The notes under the pieces: model-generated
The model's database searches: none
What the model saw: only the letters and a program-made list of their open reading frames with translations
Told to the model about the DNA's origin: nothing
Source of the DNA: Natrialbaceae archaeon B1-Br10_E2g27
GTDB taxonomy: Archaea > Halobacteriota > Halobacteria > Halobacteriales > Natrialbaceae
Direction: 5' to 3'
DNA length: 6,368 bases
NCBI GenBank assembly: GCA_001563885.1
Contig: LKMM01000158.1
Span: forward strand, 1-6,368
Translations under genes and position numbers: made by a program
Part shown: positions 1 to 5,813 of the stretch, piece after piece
Position numbering within the stretch: position 1 is the first letter of the stretch
Layout: every line of letters starts with the position of its first letter

Positions 1-197
1 ATGGCGGCCTCGCCGTGCTGGATGCGGTCTATCGGCCACTCGAGACGCGGCTGTTAAAAGACGCAGATGCCGTGGGTGCGCGGACGGTCGACGGCGCGTG
101 GATGTTGCTTTATCAGGGTGTCGAGGCATTCGAACGCTGGACGGGCCAGGACGCCCCGGTGGCGGAGATGAACGACGCACTCCGGTCGCGATTATAG
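1..197 (+). CDS. aroE: Shikimate dehydrogenase, C-terminal fragment (5' end outside window)
   Basis: This is the last 64 codons of an open frame entering from the left edge (reading from base 3) and ending at TAG 195-197. Seen: the segment DAVYRPLETRLL, then VDGAWMLLYQGVEAFERWTG and a final MNDALRSRL. Family knowledge: these match the C-terminal block of AroE, where a D-x-V-Y-x-P-x-x-T-x-L-L strand is followed by a G-x-x-M-L-x-x-Q-G helix whose Gln contacts shikimate and an F-E-x-W-T-G segment. AroE reduces 3-dehydroshikimate to shikimate with NADPH in the cytoplasm, upstream of chorismate. The GTG at 15 lies inside the conserved domain and is not the real start. The neighbouring pab genes consume chorismate, which fits the pathway. 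The identification is firm; only length and N-terminus are unknown. Confidence 0.88.
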   Translation, partial: GGLAVLDAVYRPLETRLLKDADAVGARTVDGAWMLLYQGVEAFERWTGQDAPVAEMNDALRSRL

Positions 198-239
198 TCC
201 CGCGTTTGGGCGACCGATGCTGATGGCTGTCTTTGTCTA

Positions 240-271
240 CCGGTGGTCGCTCTCTCCGGGCCGGTGATCGC
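240..271. repeat. Imperfect 11-bp direct repeat, 21-bp period
   Basis: CCGGTGGTCGC at 240-250 recurs as CCGGTGATCGC at 261-271, matching at 10 of 11 bases with starts 21 bp apart, about two helical turns. It lies 50-80 bp upstream of the TATA-like box of the next gene. It could be a regulator site, but in GC-rich DNA such a pair may arise by chance. Confidence 0.25.
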
Positions 272-317
272 CAATAAGAGACGTCGGCCATCGGCATGAA
301 ACAATCCTCAGCAACCC

Positions 318-325
318 AATTTAAG
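318..325 (+). promoter_or_regulatory. TATA-box promoter of the HHH-protein gene (leaderless)
   Basis: AATTTAAG sits in an otherwise GC-rich stretch, centred about 28-29 bases before the ATG at 351. In haloarchaea a TTTAAG-like box about 26-28 bases upstream of the transcription start is typical, so transcription would begin at or next to the start codon and the mRNA would be leaderless. No Shine-Dalgarno sequence precedes the ATG, which agrees. This is the strongest promoter-like signal on the plus strand of the window and may also drive the pab genes downstream. Confidence 0.65.
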
Positions 326-350
326 TGCCGGTACCGACAATATCGGATCA

Positions 351-890
351 ATGGCAATCCTGCAGAAGTTGAAGTCATTGTTGGGACTCGAAGACGGGGG
401 CTCGCAGGACGGGGAGACACGAGACGTCAGTGTCACGGTCGAACGCGAGCGCTCGGCAGACGAGTCGAGTGCCGAAGAAGCCGCCGCAGCCGAGACAACG
501 GCGTCGGCGTCGACCGACTCGATGGTGGACGCGACTGACGATTCCGAGGGAGCCGCCGAACCGGCTGAGGCGACGGGACCGACGGAAGCAAACGCCACAC
601 CGACCGAGCCGAAATCCGAATCACCCATCGAAGAGGCCGAACCGGACGCGTCACTCGAGACCGACGAGACGGCAACGTCGGAGGAGGAGCCAGCGTCCGA
701 CGATTCGGATGAGGGCGAGCCCGTCACCGTTATCAAGGGAATCGGACCCGCCTACGCCGACCGACTGGCCGATGCCGGTGTCGAGACCGTCTCCGACCTC
801 GCCGGCGGGGATGCTGAGGAACTGTCCGAACGGACCGATATCTCGGCGAAACGAATTCAGGGCTGGATCGACCGAGCCAGCGTTCGGTAA
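351..890 (+). CDS. Helix-hairpin-helix domain protein with acidic disordered linker
   Basis: A 179-residue protein in three parts. Residues 1-14 (MAILQKLKSLLGLE) form a short amphipathic basic/hydrophobic helix. Residues 15-124 are low-complexity, almost entirely E, D, S, T, A and P, and surely disordered. Residues 125-179 form a compact domain opening with VIKGIGPAYADRLADAGV, then a TVSDLA turn and a GWIDRA helix: the helix-hairpin-helix fold used for sequence-independent DNA contact or protein-protein contact (compare the DUF4332/RuvA-type HHH families). The ATG at 351 is supported by the TATA box 28 bases upstream. The gene ends in TAA 49 bases before pabB on the same strand, so co-transcription is plausible. 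Function unknown. A DNA-binding role follows only from the fold; the acidic linker and the N-terminal helix suggest instead a tethered scaffold or adaptor. No catalytic motif is visible. Confidence 0.85.
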   Translation: MAILQKLKSLLGLEDGGSQDGETRDVSVTVERERSADESSAEEAAAAETTASASTDSMVDATDDSEGAAEPAEATGPTEANATPTEPKSESPIEEAEPDASLETDETATSEEEPASDDSDEGEPVTVIKGIGPAYADRLADAGVETVSDLAGGDAEELSERTDISAKRIQGWIDRASVR

Positions 891-908
891 CGGTGTCGAA
901 ACCGCAAA

Positions 909-916
909 ACGATTAG
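909..916 (+). promoter_or_regulatory. Weak TATA-like box ahead of pabB
   Basis: ACGATTAG, preceded by a run of A (906-909), is centred about 27 bases before the pabB ATG at 940, the right distance for a leaderless start. It is a poor match to the consensus. The only SD-like bases (GGGAG, 933-937) are two bases from the ATG, too close to work well, which favours a leaderless message or read-through from the HHH gene. Confidence 0.3.
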
Positions 917-939
917 CCCCCCGACCCCTTCTGGGAGAC

Positions 940-2565
940 ATGCGTGAGCCGCGCGTGGAAACGACGGCCGATTCGTTCCGACGAGCCGTCACGGACGCTC
1001 TCGACTGGGGCACTGACGATGGTCGACTCGACGATGTCCCGAAATCGATTCGAACCCCAGTCGAAGTTCGTGTTACCGTCGACGATCCGTTCGTCGCTTA
1101 CCGACGCGTTCGGGACACAAGCGATGGTGCCTTTCTCGAGACCACCGGCGGCCAACCCGGCTGGGGCTATTTCGGCGTCGATCCAGTCGATCGACTCACC
1201 GTCTCCAGCGACGCTGAGGCCGTCGACGAGGGGAACTCGCCAACGCTCGCCGCCCTCGAGGGACTCTTTTCCGGCACCGACCTCGTCCGCGGCAAGTGTT
1301 CGGTGCCGTATCCCTGTGGGGCGATCGGCTGGCTCTCATATGACCTCGCCCGCGAACTCGAGGAACTCCCCTCCGATGCGGTCGACGATCGCGGGCTTGC
1401 CCATCTCGAGGTCTGTGTCTACGACCGACTCGTCGCCTGGGAAGCGCCGATCGAAGACGAACCCGTAACGTTGCGGATTACGGCCTGTCCGCGTCTCGGT
1501 GTCGACGCCGAAATGGCGGAGATCGATGCCGCCTACGACCGCGGGCGAACCCGCGCGCTCGAGCTTGCGAGGGCGATCATAGATGGCGAGCCGATGGCCG
1601 AACGGGCACCTCTCTCGCGTCCGGAAGCCACCTTCGAAAGCGACTGTGGTCGGGAGGCCTTCGCCGAGCGAGTTCGTCAGGTCAAAGCGTCCGTCCACGA
1701 CGGCGACACCTTCCAGACGAACATCTCACAGCGACTCGCCGCGCCCGCTGCAGTCCACCCCGTTGCCGCCTACGACGCGCTCAGACGGGTCAATCCAGCA
1801 CCCTACTCCTGTCTACTCGAGTTTCGAAGTGCCGATCTGGTGAGTGCAAGCCCGGAACTCTTACTCGAGCGCAACGGCCGATTCGTCCGAACGGAACCGA
1901 TCGCGGGCACCCGGCCACGCGGGGAGACGCCGGCCGAAGACGACGCCCTCGAAGCTGATCTCCGCGCCGATGAGAAAGAACGCGCCGAACACGCAATGTT
2001 AGTCGACTTGGAACGAAACGATCTCGGAAAAGTCTGTACCTACGGGTCGGTCGACGTCGACGAGTACCGGCGAATCGATCGGTACTCGGAAGTGATGCAT
2101 CTGGTCTCGAATGTCACCGGCGAACTCAGACCCGAGGCGAGTCTCGCCGACGCCATCGCCGCCGTCTTTCCCGGCGGGACGATCACCGGCGCACCGAAAC
2201 CACGAACGATGGAGATCATCGACGAACTCGAGGCCACCCGCCGCGGGCCGTATACGGGCAGCGTTGGCATCTTTGGGTTCGACGGCCGGGCGACGCTCAA
2301 TATCGTCATCCGGACGCTGGTGTGCCAGGCAGAGACCTACCACCTGCGCGTTGGCGCAGGAATCGTCCACGACTCGGATCCCTACCGTGAGTACGACGAA
2401 ACCCTGGATAAGGCTCGAGCACTGATTACGGCCGTCGACGAGGCACTCGGCGAACGCGCCGAGATGGCAATCGAAACCGACGGCGGGGTCGACTCGAGTG
2501 GCGATTCCGGGAGCGCCGGGACTGGTACCGACAGCTGCGATACCGGTGGTGGTCGGCGTGGCTGA
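940..2565 (+). CDS. pabB: Aminodeoxychorismate synthase component I (PabB; TrpE/PabB family)
   Basis: 541 residues. With PabA it should convert chorismate and glutamine-derived ammonia to 4-amino-4-deoxychorismate in the cytoplasm. N-terminal domain: residues ~40-170 (FLETT 65-69, WGYFGVDP 75-82, GAIGWLSYDLAREL 127-140). Chorismate-binding domain: ~235-500, with DTFQTNISQR 256-265, NPAPYS 285-290, PIAGTRPRG 320-328, HAMLVDLERNDL 351-362, FPGGTITGAPK 410-420, EIIDELE 425-431, RVGAGIVHDSDP 470-481 and K491 in the EYDETLDKA helix. PabB is favoured over TrpE by EIIDELE, ITGAPK, NPAPYS in place of the Trp-binding NPSPYM, and the pabA-pabC context. Odd: A322 stands where E. coli PabB has its catalytic Lys274 (PIKGT), as in TrpE, so anthranilate synthase remains possible. 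The frame is open far upstream (to 430), but that part is a shadow of the HHH gene; similarity begins after 940. A Gly/Ser/Asp tail (~505-541) looks disordered and overlaps the pabA start. Confidence 0.85.
   Translation: MREPRVETTADSFRRAVTDALDWGTDDGRLDDVPKSIRTPVEVRVTVDDPFVAYRRVRDTSDGAFLETTGGQPGWGYFGVDPVDRLTVSSDAEAVDEGNSPTLAALEGLFSGTDLVRGKCSVPYPCGAIGWLSYDLARELEELPSDAVDDRGLAHLEVCVYDRLVAWEAPIEDEPVTLRITACPRLGVDAEMAEIDAAYDRGRTRALELARAIIDGEPMAERAPLSRPEATFESDCGREAFAERVRQVKASVHDGDTFQTNISQRLAAPAAVHPVAAYDALRRVNPAPYSCLLEFRSADLVSASPELLLERNGRFVRTEPIAGTRPRGETPAEDDALEADLRADEKERAEHAMLVDLERNDLGKVCTYGSVDVDEYRRIDRYSEVMHLVSNVTGELRPEASLADAIAAVFPGGTITGAPKPRTMEIIDELEATRRGPYTGSVGIFGFDGRATLNIVIRTLVCQAETYHLRVGAGIVHDSDPYREYDETLDKARALITAVDEALGERAEMAIETDGGVDSSGDSGSAGTGTDSCDTGGGRRG
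2545..2550 (+). promoter_or_regulatory. Shine-Dalgarno-like GGTGGT deciding the pabA start
   Basis: GGTGGT lies seven bases before GTG 2558 and can pair partly with the CCTCC end of archaeal 16S rRNA. It sits inside the last codons of pabB and supports GTG 2558, rather than the in-frame GTGs at 2498, 2546 or 2549, as the pabA start. Confidence 0.4.
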
Positions 2566-3199
2566 GCCACCATCGAACACTCGAATTCTCGTCATCGACA
2601 ACTACGATTCCTTCGCGTACAACCTCGTCCAGTACGTTGGCGAACGTGCCGACGAGATCGTGGTAAAACGCAACGATGCCGTCGACCTCGAATCGGTTCG
2701 TGCCCTCGATCCGACGGGAATCGTCGTCTCACCAGGGCCGGGAACCCCCGAAGAGGCCGGCATCTCGATCCCGCTCTTTCGTGAAACCGAGTATCCGATC
2801 CTGGGTGTCTGTCTCGGCCATCAGGCGCTGTGTGCAGCAAACGGTGCTCCCGTCGTTCACGCCCCCGACGTCGTCCACGGGAAACCTTCGAGCGTCTCTC
2901 ACGACGGTGAGGGACTCTTTGCGGGCCTTCCCGAGTCGTTTCAGGTCGGCCGATACCACTCGCTTGCCGTCGAACGTGGCGACCTTCCCGACACACTCGA
3001 AGAGACCGCCCGAACAGCGGACGAACGCGAAGTGCTGATGGCCGTCCGCCACCGCAAGCGCCCCCACCTGGGCGTCCAGTTTCACCCCGAAAGCATCCTC
3101 ACCCGCGACCCCGAGGACGAAAGCGGCGACGGTATCTCGCTTGCCGTTGGCAAACGAATGATCGAGAACTTCTGTCGGTTTGCAACACACCAGCAATGA
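2558..3199 (+). CDS. pabA: Aminodeoxychorismate/anthranilate synthase component II, glutamine amidotransferase
   Basis: 213 residues from GTG 2558, a class I glutamine amidotransferase of the TrpG/PabA type. It hydrolyses glutamine and passes ammonia to PabB. Seen: RILVIDNYDSFAYNLVQY near the N-terminus, VVSPGPGTPEEAG, the nucleophile elbow GVCLGHQ with Cys85, then VHGKPSSVSHDG, GRYHSLAVE, and the catalytic pair His176 and Glu178 in VQFHPES. The whole Cys-His-Glu triad is present. The frame is open back to GTG 2498, but those 20 extra codons are Gly/Pro/Val-rich and overlap the disordered pabB tail. Family members begin just before the RILVIDNYDSF strand, so 2558 is preferred. The start overlaps the pabB stop by 8 bases and the end overlaps the pabC start by 4, implying translational coupling. 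Sequence cannot separate PabA from TrpG; some organisms use one subunit for both. The neighbours argue for pABA. Confidence 0.9.
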   Translation: MAEPPSNTRILVIDNYDSFAYNLVQYVGERADEIVVKRNDAVDLESVRALDPTGIVVSPGPGTPEEAGISIPLFRETEYPILGVCLGHQALCAANGAPVVHAPDVVHGKPSSVSHDGEGLFAGLPESFQVGRYHSLAVERGDLPDTLEETARTADEREVLMAVRHRKRPHLGVQFHPESILTRDPEDESGDGISLAVGKRMIENFCRFATHQQ

Positions 3200-4077
3200 C
3201 TGTCTCCGAGGACCTGCTGTATCACGTCGACGGCACGCTCGTCCCTGCAAGCGAGGCGACCGTCAGCGTCGATGATCGGGGCTTTCGCTACGGCGACGCT
3301 GCCTTCGAGACGATGCGTGCCTACGGCGGGACGATCTTCGCCTGGGAGCGCCACGTCGACCGTCTCGAGCGAACCTGCAGGGCGCTTTCACTCGAGCACG
3401 GCATTCCGGCGGTCGATCTCCGGGGACGAATCGACGAGACGCTCGCGGCAAACGACCTCACCAACGCCTCCGTCAGGCTCTCGATCACGCGTGGTGTCCA
3501 ACCGGGCAAACTGACCCCCCAGCCCGAGGTCGATCCAACGGTCGTCGTCTACGTCAGCCCGCTTCCCCGTGGCGGCCTCGAGGGCAGTTCCGTCTGGGAG
3601 ACTCCGGCGACGGTCCGAACGGTCCAGACCCGACGCGTTCCCGACACGGCGATTCCTGCGAACGCAAAAACCCATAACTATCTAAACGGCATTCTCGCCC
3701 GCGCCGAACTTCGGGGTACCGACGCGGACGAAGCCCTCCTCTGTGACCTCGAGGGCCACCTCGCGGAAGGTGCGACGAGTAACCTCTTTTTCGTCCGCGA
3801 GGGTCGACTCGAGACGCCAGCGCTCTCCGGGTCGGTTCTGCCGGGAATCACGCGCGAACTCGTCTGTGAACTGGCTCGAGAAAACGGGATTGAGGTCCAC
3901 GAAGGCCGTTACACGCTCGAGGACGTGCTCGAGGCCGAGGAAGCGTTTCTCACGAACCGAAGCTGGGAACTGCGACCGATCGACCGGATCGATGGGGCGG
4001 GAATCGGTGGCGGACCGATAACGGACCGACTCTCTAGGGCCTACGACGAACGCGTCGAGACCGCCTGCTACCGATAG
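3196..4077 (+). CDS. pabC: Aminodeoxychorismate lyase-like class IV aminotransferase (PLP)
   Basis: 293 residues with the fold-type IV PLP enzyme pattern. Seen: the N-terminal DDRGFRYGDAAFETMRAYGG (26-45), the PLP lysine K158 in PANAKTHNYLNGILARAEL, E191 in EGATSNLFFV, whose Glu contacts the pyridine nitrogen, the phosphate-binding LPGITREL (215-222), and FLTNRSWELRPI (251-262). Family knowledge: this fold covers branched-chain aminotransferase, D-amino-acid aminotransferase and 4-amino-4-deoxychorismate lyase. The Thr-Asn in the FLTN segment is the lyase-like form, and placement after pabB-pabA makes lyase the best call: removal of pyruvate from aminodeoxychorismate to give p-aminobenzoate. 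A branched-chain aminotransferase is the main alternative. The ATG overlaps the pabA stop (ATGA, 3196-3199) with no SD of its own, so translation is probably coupled. The stop is only 7 bases from the convergent gene. Confidence 0.82.
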   Translation: MTVSEDLLYHVDGTLVPASEATVSVDDRGFRYGDAAFETMRAYGGTIFAWERHVDRLERTCRALSLEHGIPAVDLRGRIDETLAANDLTNASVRLSITRGVQPGKLTPQPEVDPTVVVYVSPLPRGGLEGSSVWETPATVRTVQTRRVPDTAIPANAKTHNYLNGILARAELRGTDADEALLCDLEGHLAEGATSNLFFVREGRLETPALSGSVLPGITRELVCELARENGIEVHEGRYTLEDVLEAEEAFLTNRSWELRPIDRIDGAGIGGGPITDRLSRAYDERVETACYR

Positions 4078-4084
4078 CTGCTCA

Positions 4085-5191
4085 TCACGGTCGCTCGCTG
4101 ACGTCAGCGCTCGAGCCGGCTGTCCTGTCTCGTGTCTCAGGCATCTCGAGGCGTTCGTACTCGACGCCCTCGATCTCAAAGGCGAATTCGGGGCCGAAAG
4201 CGCTGGCGGGAGTCTGAAAGCCCGGTTTTCTCTCACCCTCGAGTACACCCTCGGCGGCGTCGACGGCCGTTTTGGCCGTCAGCGCGTATGGGTTCGGCGT
4301 CCGGAGGCGACCTCGAGCCACCTCGCCGGTTTCCGTCGCTTTCGCCTGCCCCCAGACGACCGCCCGATCGGTGGCGCGTTGGCGCTCGTCTGGGCCCGTG
4401 ACGAACGCATCGATCCCACGCTCGAGCAGCCCTCGAACTGGCGGTATATCGACCACCCGGCCTGCGATACCGCCAACTGAGAGCCCAGGTTCGAGAACCT
4501 TCGGGACGGCAGCGTACACGTCGATCGTCTCGATGCCTGTACTATGAGCAGCGGTGACAACGTCGGCCCACGGCGCGGTTACAACAGGCTCGAGGCCGTC
4601 GCCGAAGTCGATCTGCCGGCTTCGGTAGGCGGGTGGGACACTGACTAACCGACCGTTTCGACGGACGACGCCCTCGCTGGCCAACGAAAGCAACGTTCGG
4701 GCAGTTCCCCGGGAGACAGTCGGTGAGCCCTTGATTCCGAGGACGAGTTCGTCGGCGTTGGGAAGAGTACAGGCGAGTTGTGCCGCCAGGCAGTCCGAGG
4801 GGACGACCTCGAACCCAACGCCGGGCAGAAGCGTCACTTCGTGTTCCCGTGCCATCTCATCGCGTCGCCGAAGCCGTTCGAACACCGGGAACTCGCCGGT
4901 GATATCGAGATAGTGTGTCCCGGTCTCGAGACAAGCATCGACGAGGTCCGGCGCTGTCTCGGTAAACGGGCCCGCACAGTTTAACACGGCGTCGAAGGGA
5001 GCAATGTGTTCGTCGAGATTGGTATCCTCGAGTGTGAACACTCGTCCCTCGAGTCCGAGGGTGGCTGCCTGCGTAGCGACTGCCCTGCCAGAACGGCCAG
5101 AAACGACCGGTGTGGCCCCTCTCCGTACGGCCTCGTGGACGATCAATCGGCCTGTATACCCGTAGGAACCGTAGACGAGAAGGGAGTCCAT
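4085..5191 (-). CDS. Saccharopine dehydrogenase-like NAD(P)-binding oxidoreductase
   Basis: 368 residues on the minus strand. Residues 4-34 form a Rossmann nucleotide-binding unit: LLVYGSYGYTGRL with the G8-x-x-G11-x-x-G14 pattern, followed by VVSGRSGR (30-36), whose Arg33 would suit NADP. Other family blocks are DAVLNCAGPF (67-76), HYLDITGE (93-100), LLPGVGFEVVPSDCLA (121-136) and KPGFQTPASAFG (322-333). This is the saccharopine-dehydrogenase-like / trans-acting enoyl reductase family. In haloarchaea its substrate is not established, and real saccharopine dehydrogenase activity is unlikely because the specific C-terminal domain is not recognisable. No membrane segment is visible. It converges on pabC and diverges from the Rieske gene. 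The ATG at 5191 is supported by a TATA box 26 bases upstream and by the immediate Rossmann strand. The last ~15 residues are a polar tail. Confidence 0.8.
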   Translation of the reverse strand: MDSLLVYGSYGYTGRLIVHEAVRRGATPVVSGRSGRAVATQAATLGLEGRVFTLEDTNLDEHIAPFDAVLNCAGPFTETAPDLVDACLETGTHYLDITGEFPVFERLRRRDEMAREHEVTLLPGVGFEVVPSDCLAAQLACTLPNADELVLGIKGSPTVSRGTARTLLSLASEGVVRRNGRLVSVPPAYRSRQIDFGDGLEPVVTAPWADVVTAAHSTGIETIDVYAAVPKVLEPGLSVGGIAGRVVDIPPVRGLLERGIDAFVTGPDERQRATDRAVVWGQAKATETGEVARGRLRTPNPYALTAKTAVDAAEGVLEGERKPGFQTPASAFGPEFAFEIEGVEYERLEMPETRDRTAGSSADVSERP

Positions 5192-5213
5192 AGCACCTGT
5201 AGGGGGTCGTGGA

Positions 5214-5220
5214 TAGTAAA
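5214..5220 (-). promoter_or_regulatory. TATA-box promoter of the oxidoreductase gene (leaderless)
   Basis: On the minus strand these bases read TTTACTA in a GC-rich setting, centred 26 bases before the ATG whose first base is 5191. That is the distance expected if transcription starts at the A of the start codon. No SD precedes the gene. The 5192-5302 interval also has to hold the promoter of the divergent Rieske gene; no equally clear plus-strand box is visible there. Confidence 0.55.
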
Positions 5221-5302
5221 TCTCCGTCAGACGCAGTTACATCCCGGCAAACGGTCGGTGGAGTCGAAACGTTCAGGTCGACGGATGCGAAACGCCCGAG
5301 CG

Positions 5303-5713
5303 ATGGGGACCGATCGCGAAATCGTGACGCTTGCAGACGTGCCGGACGAATCGACACACCTCTTTCGTGTCGACGACGGCGAAGACGAACGCGAGGCAAT
5401 TCTCGTCCGCGATGGGGAAGGTGTCACCTGCTGGCTCAACTACTGCCAACACCTAACACACATCAAACTCGACAAAGGCTCGGGTGCGACGATGCGTGAC
5501 GGCGAACTCGTCTGTGAAAATCACGGCGCGTACTTCGACACTGGCTCCGGCCTGTGTACCTTTGGCCCGTGTGAGGGAGCCGTCCTCACCGAACTCGAGG
5601 TCGAGATTCGCGAGGAGGCCGTCTACCTCACCGACGAGGACTACACCTATCTCGGCGATGGCCCACTCGAGACCGACGATGACCTCGCTTCCTCCTCGAA
5701 CGTCGAGTTCTGA
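5303..5713 (+). CDS. Rieske-type [2Fe-2S] protein
   Basis: 136 residues from ATG 5303 (142 if the in-frame ATG 5285 is used). The Rieske ligands are present: C48-x-H50 in NYCQHLTH and C71-x-x-H74 in CENHGAYF, followed by GLCTFGPCEG, which carries Cys85 and Cys90. The spacing between the motifs is 20 residues, a few more than the usual ~15-17. Neither ligand loop carries the extra Cys that forms the disulfide of high-potential bc1-type Rieske proteins, so a low-potential, soluble ferredoxin-like carrier (NirD or dioxygenase-ferredoxin type) is more likely. There is no signal peptide or membrane anchor, so it is cytoplasmic. The C-terminus is acidic. Its redox partner is unknown; the divergent oxidoreductase is a candidate only by position. 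ATG 5303 gives MGTDREIVTLADVP, close to the usual domain start; 5285 adds only six polar/basic residues. The frame is open back to 5006 but that part overlaps the minus-strand gene. Confidence 0.85.
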   Translation: MGTDREIVTLADVPDESTHLFRVDDGEDEREAILVRDGEGVTCWLNYCQHLTHIKLDKGSGATMRDGELVCENHGAYFDTGSGLCTFGPCEGAVLTELEVEIREEAVYLTDEDYTYLGDGPLETDDDLASSSNVEF

Positions 5714-5761
5714 TCGTCACTCGAGTGTCCAGTTTCTGAGCCTGAAATCCCGACCCAGGAG

Positions 5762-5772
5762 TTTTTTTCTTT
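5762..5772 (+). terminator. T-rich terminator after the Rieske gene
   Basis: Seven T's (5762-5768) followed by CTTT stand out against the GC-rich background, 49 bases past the Rieske stop. Archaeal RNA polymerase can stop at oligo-T in the coding strand without a hairpin, and none is obvious here. The run lies before the lipoprotein start, suggesting separate transcripts. Confidence 0.45.
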
Positions 5773-5786
5773 CAGGTTCGAGAGTC

Positions 5787-5795
5787 AGATATGCT
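5787..5795 (+). promoter_or_regulatory. Weak TATA-like box ahead of the lipoprotein gene
   Basis: AGATATGCT is the only A/T-biased patch at about the right distance (centre 23 bases) from the ATG at 5814. The spacing is a little short and the match poor, so this is tentative. Confidence 0.25.
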
Positions 5796-5813
5796 ATCGA
5801 GGTGTCCCGATCG

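Larger units (their letters stand above)
198..350. other. Intergenic region between aroE and the HHH-protein gene
   Basis: These 153 bases hold no convincing gene. They contain a modest T-rich patch just past aroE (around 227-238), which could help end the aroE transcript, an imperfect 11-bp direct repeat at 240-250 and 261-271, and a good TATA-like box at 318-325 close to the next start codon. The open frames crossing this stretch on either strand have no recognisable protein character. Confidence 0.6.

Noticed and set aside
308..736. 142-codon minus-strand frame rich in Ser, Val and Ala
   Set aside because: It is the complement of the acidic low-complexity linker of the HHH protein; Ser runs arise from reversed Glu/Asp-rich codons and no domain is visible.
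430..939. 510-base in-frame extension of the pabB frame upstream of ATG 940
   Set aside because: It is a different frame of the HHH-protein gene, gives an Arg/Pro-rich translation unlike haloarchaeal proteins, and PabB similarity starts only after 940.
940..2565. Calling this gene trpE on the PIAGT motif alone
   Set aside because: Other motifs (EIIDELE, ITGAPK, NPAPYS) and the following pabA-pabC genes favour PabB; the doubt is kept as a finding.
1999..2601. 200-codon minus-strand frame opposite pabB
   Set aside because: It is antisense to the conserved chorismate-binding domain; GC-rich haloarchaeal DNA commonly leaves such shadows open.
3682..4248. 188-codon minus-strand frame spanning the end of pabC and the oxidoreductase
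   Set aside because: It crosses two well-supported genes in other frames, is Arg/Ser-rich and has no recognisable motif.
4085..5191. Naming the minus-strand gene lysine-pathway saccharopine dehydrogenase
   Set aside because: Only the Rossmann unit and general family blocks are visible, and no lysine-pathway gene lies nearby.
4857..5399. 180-codon minus-strand frame across the divergent promoter
   Set aside because: It is strongly Arg-rich, overlaps the oxidoreductase and Rieske genes and shows no domain.
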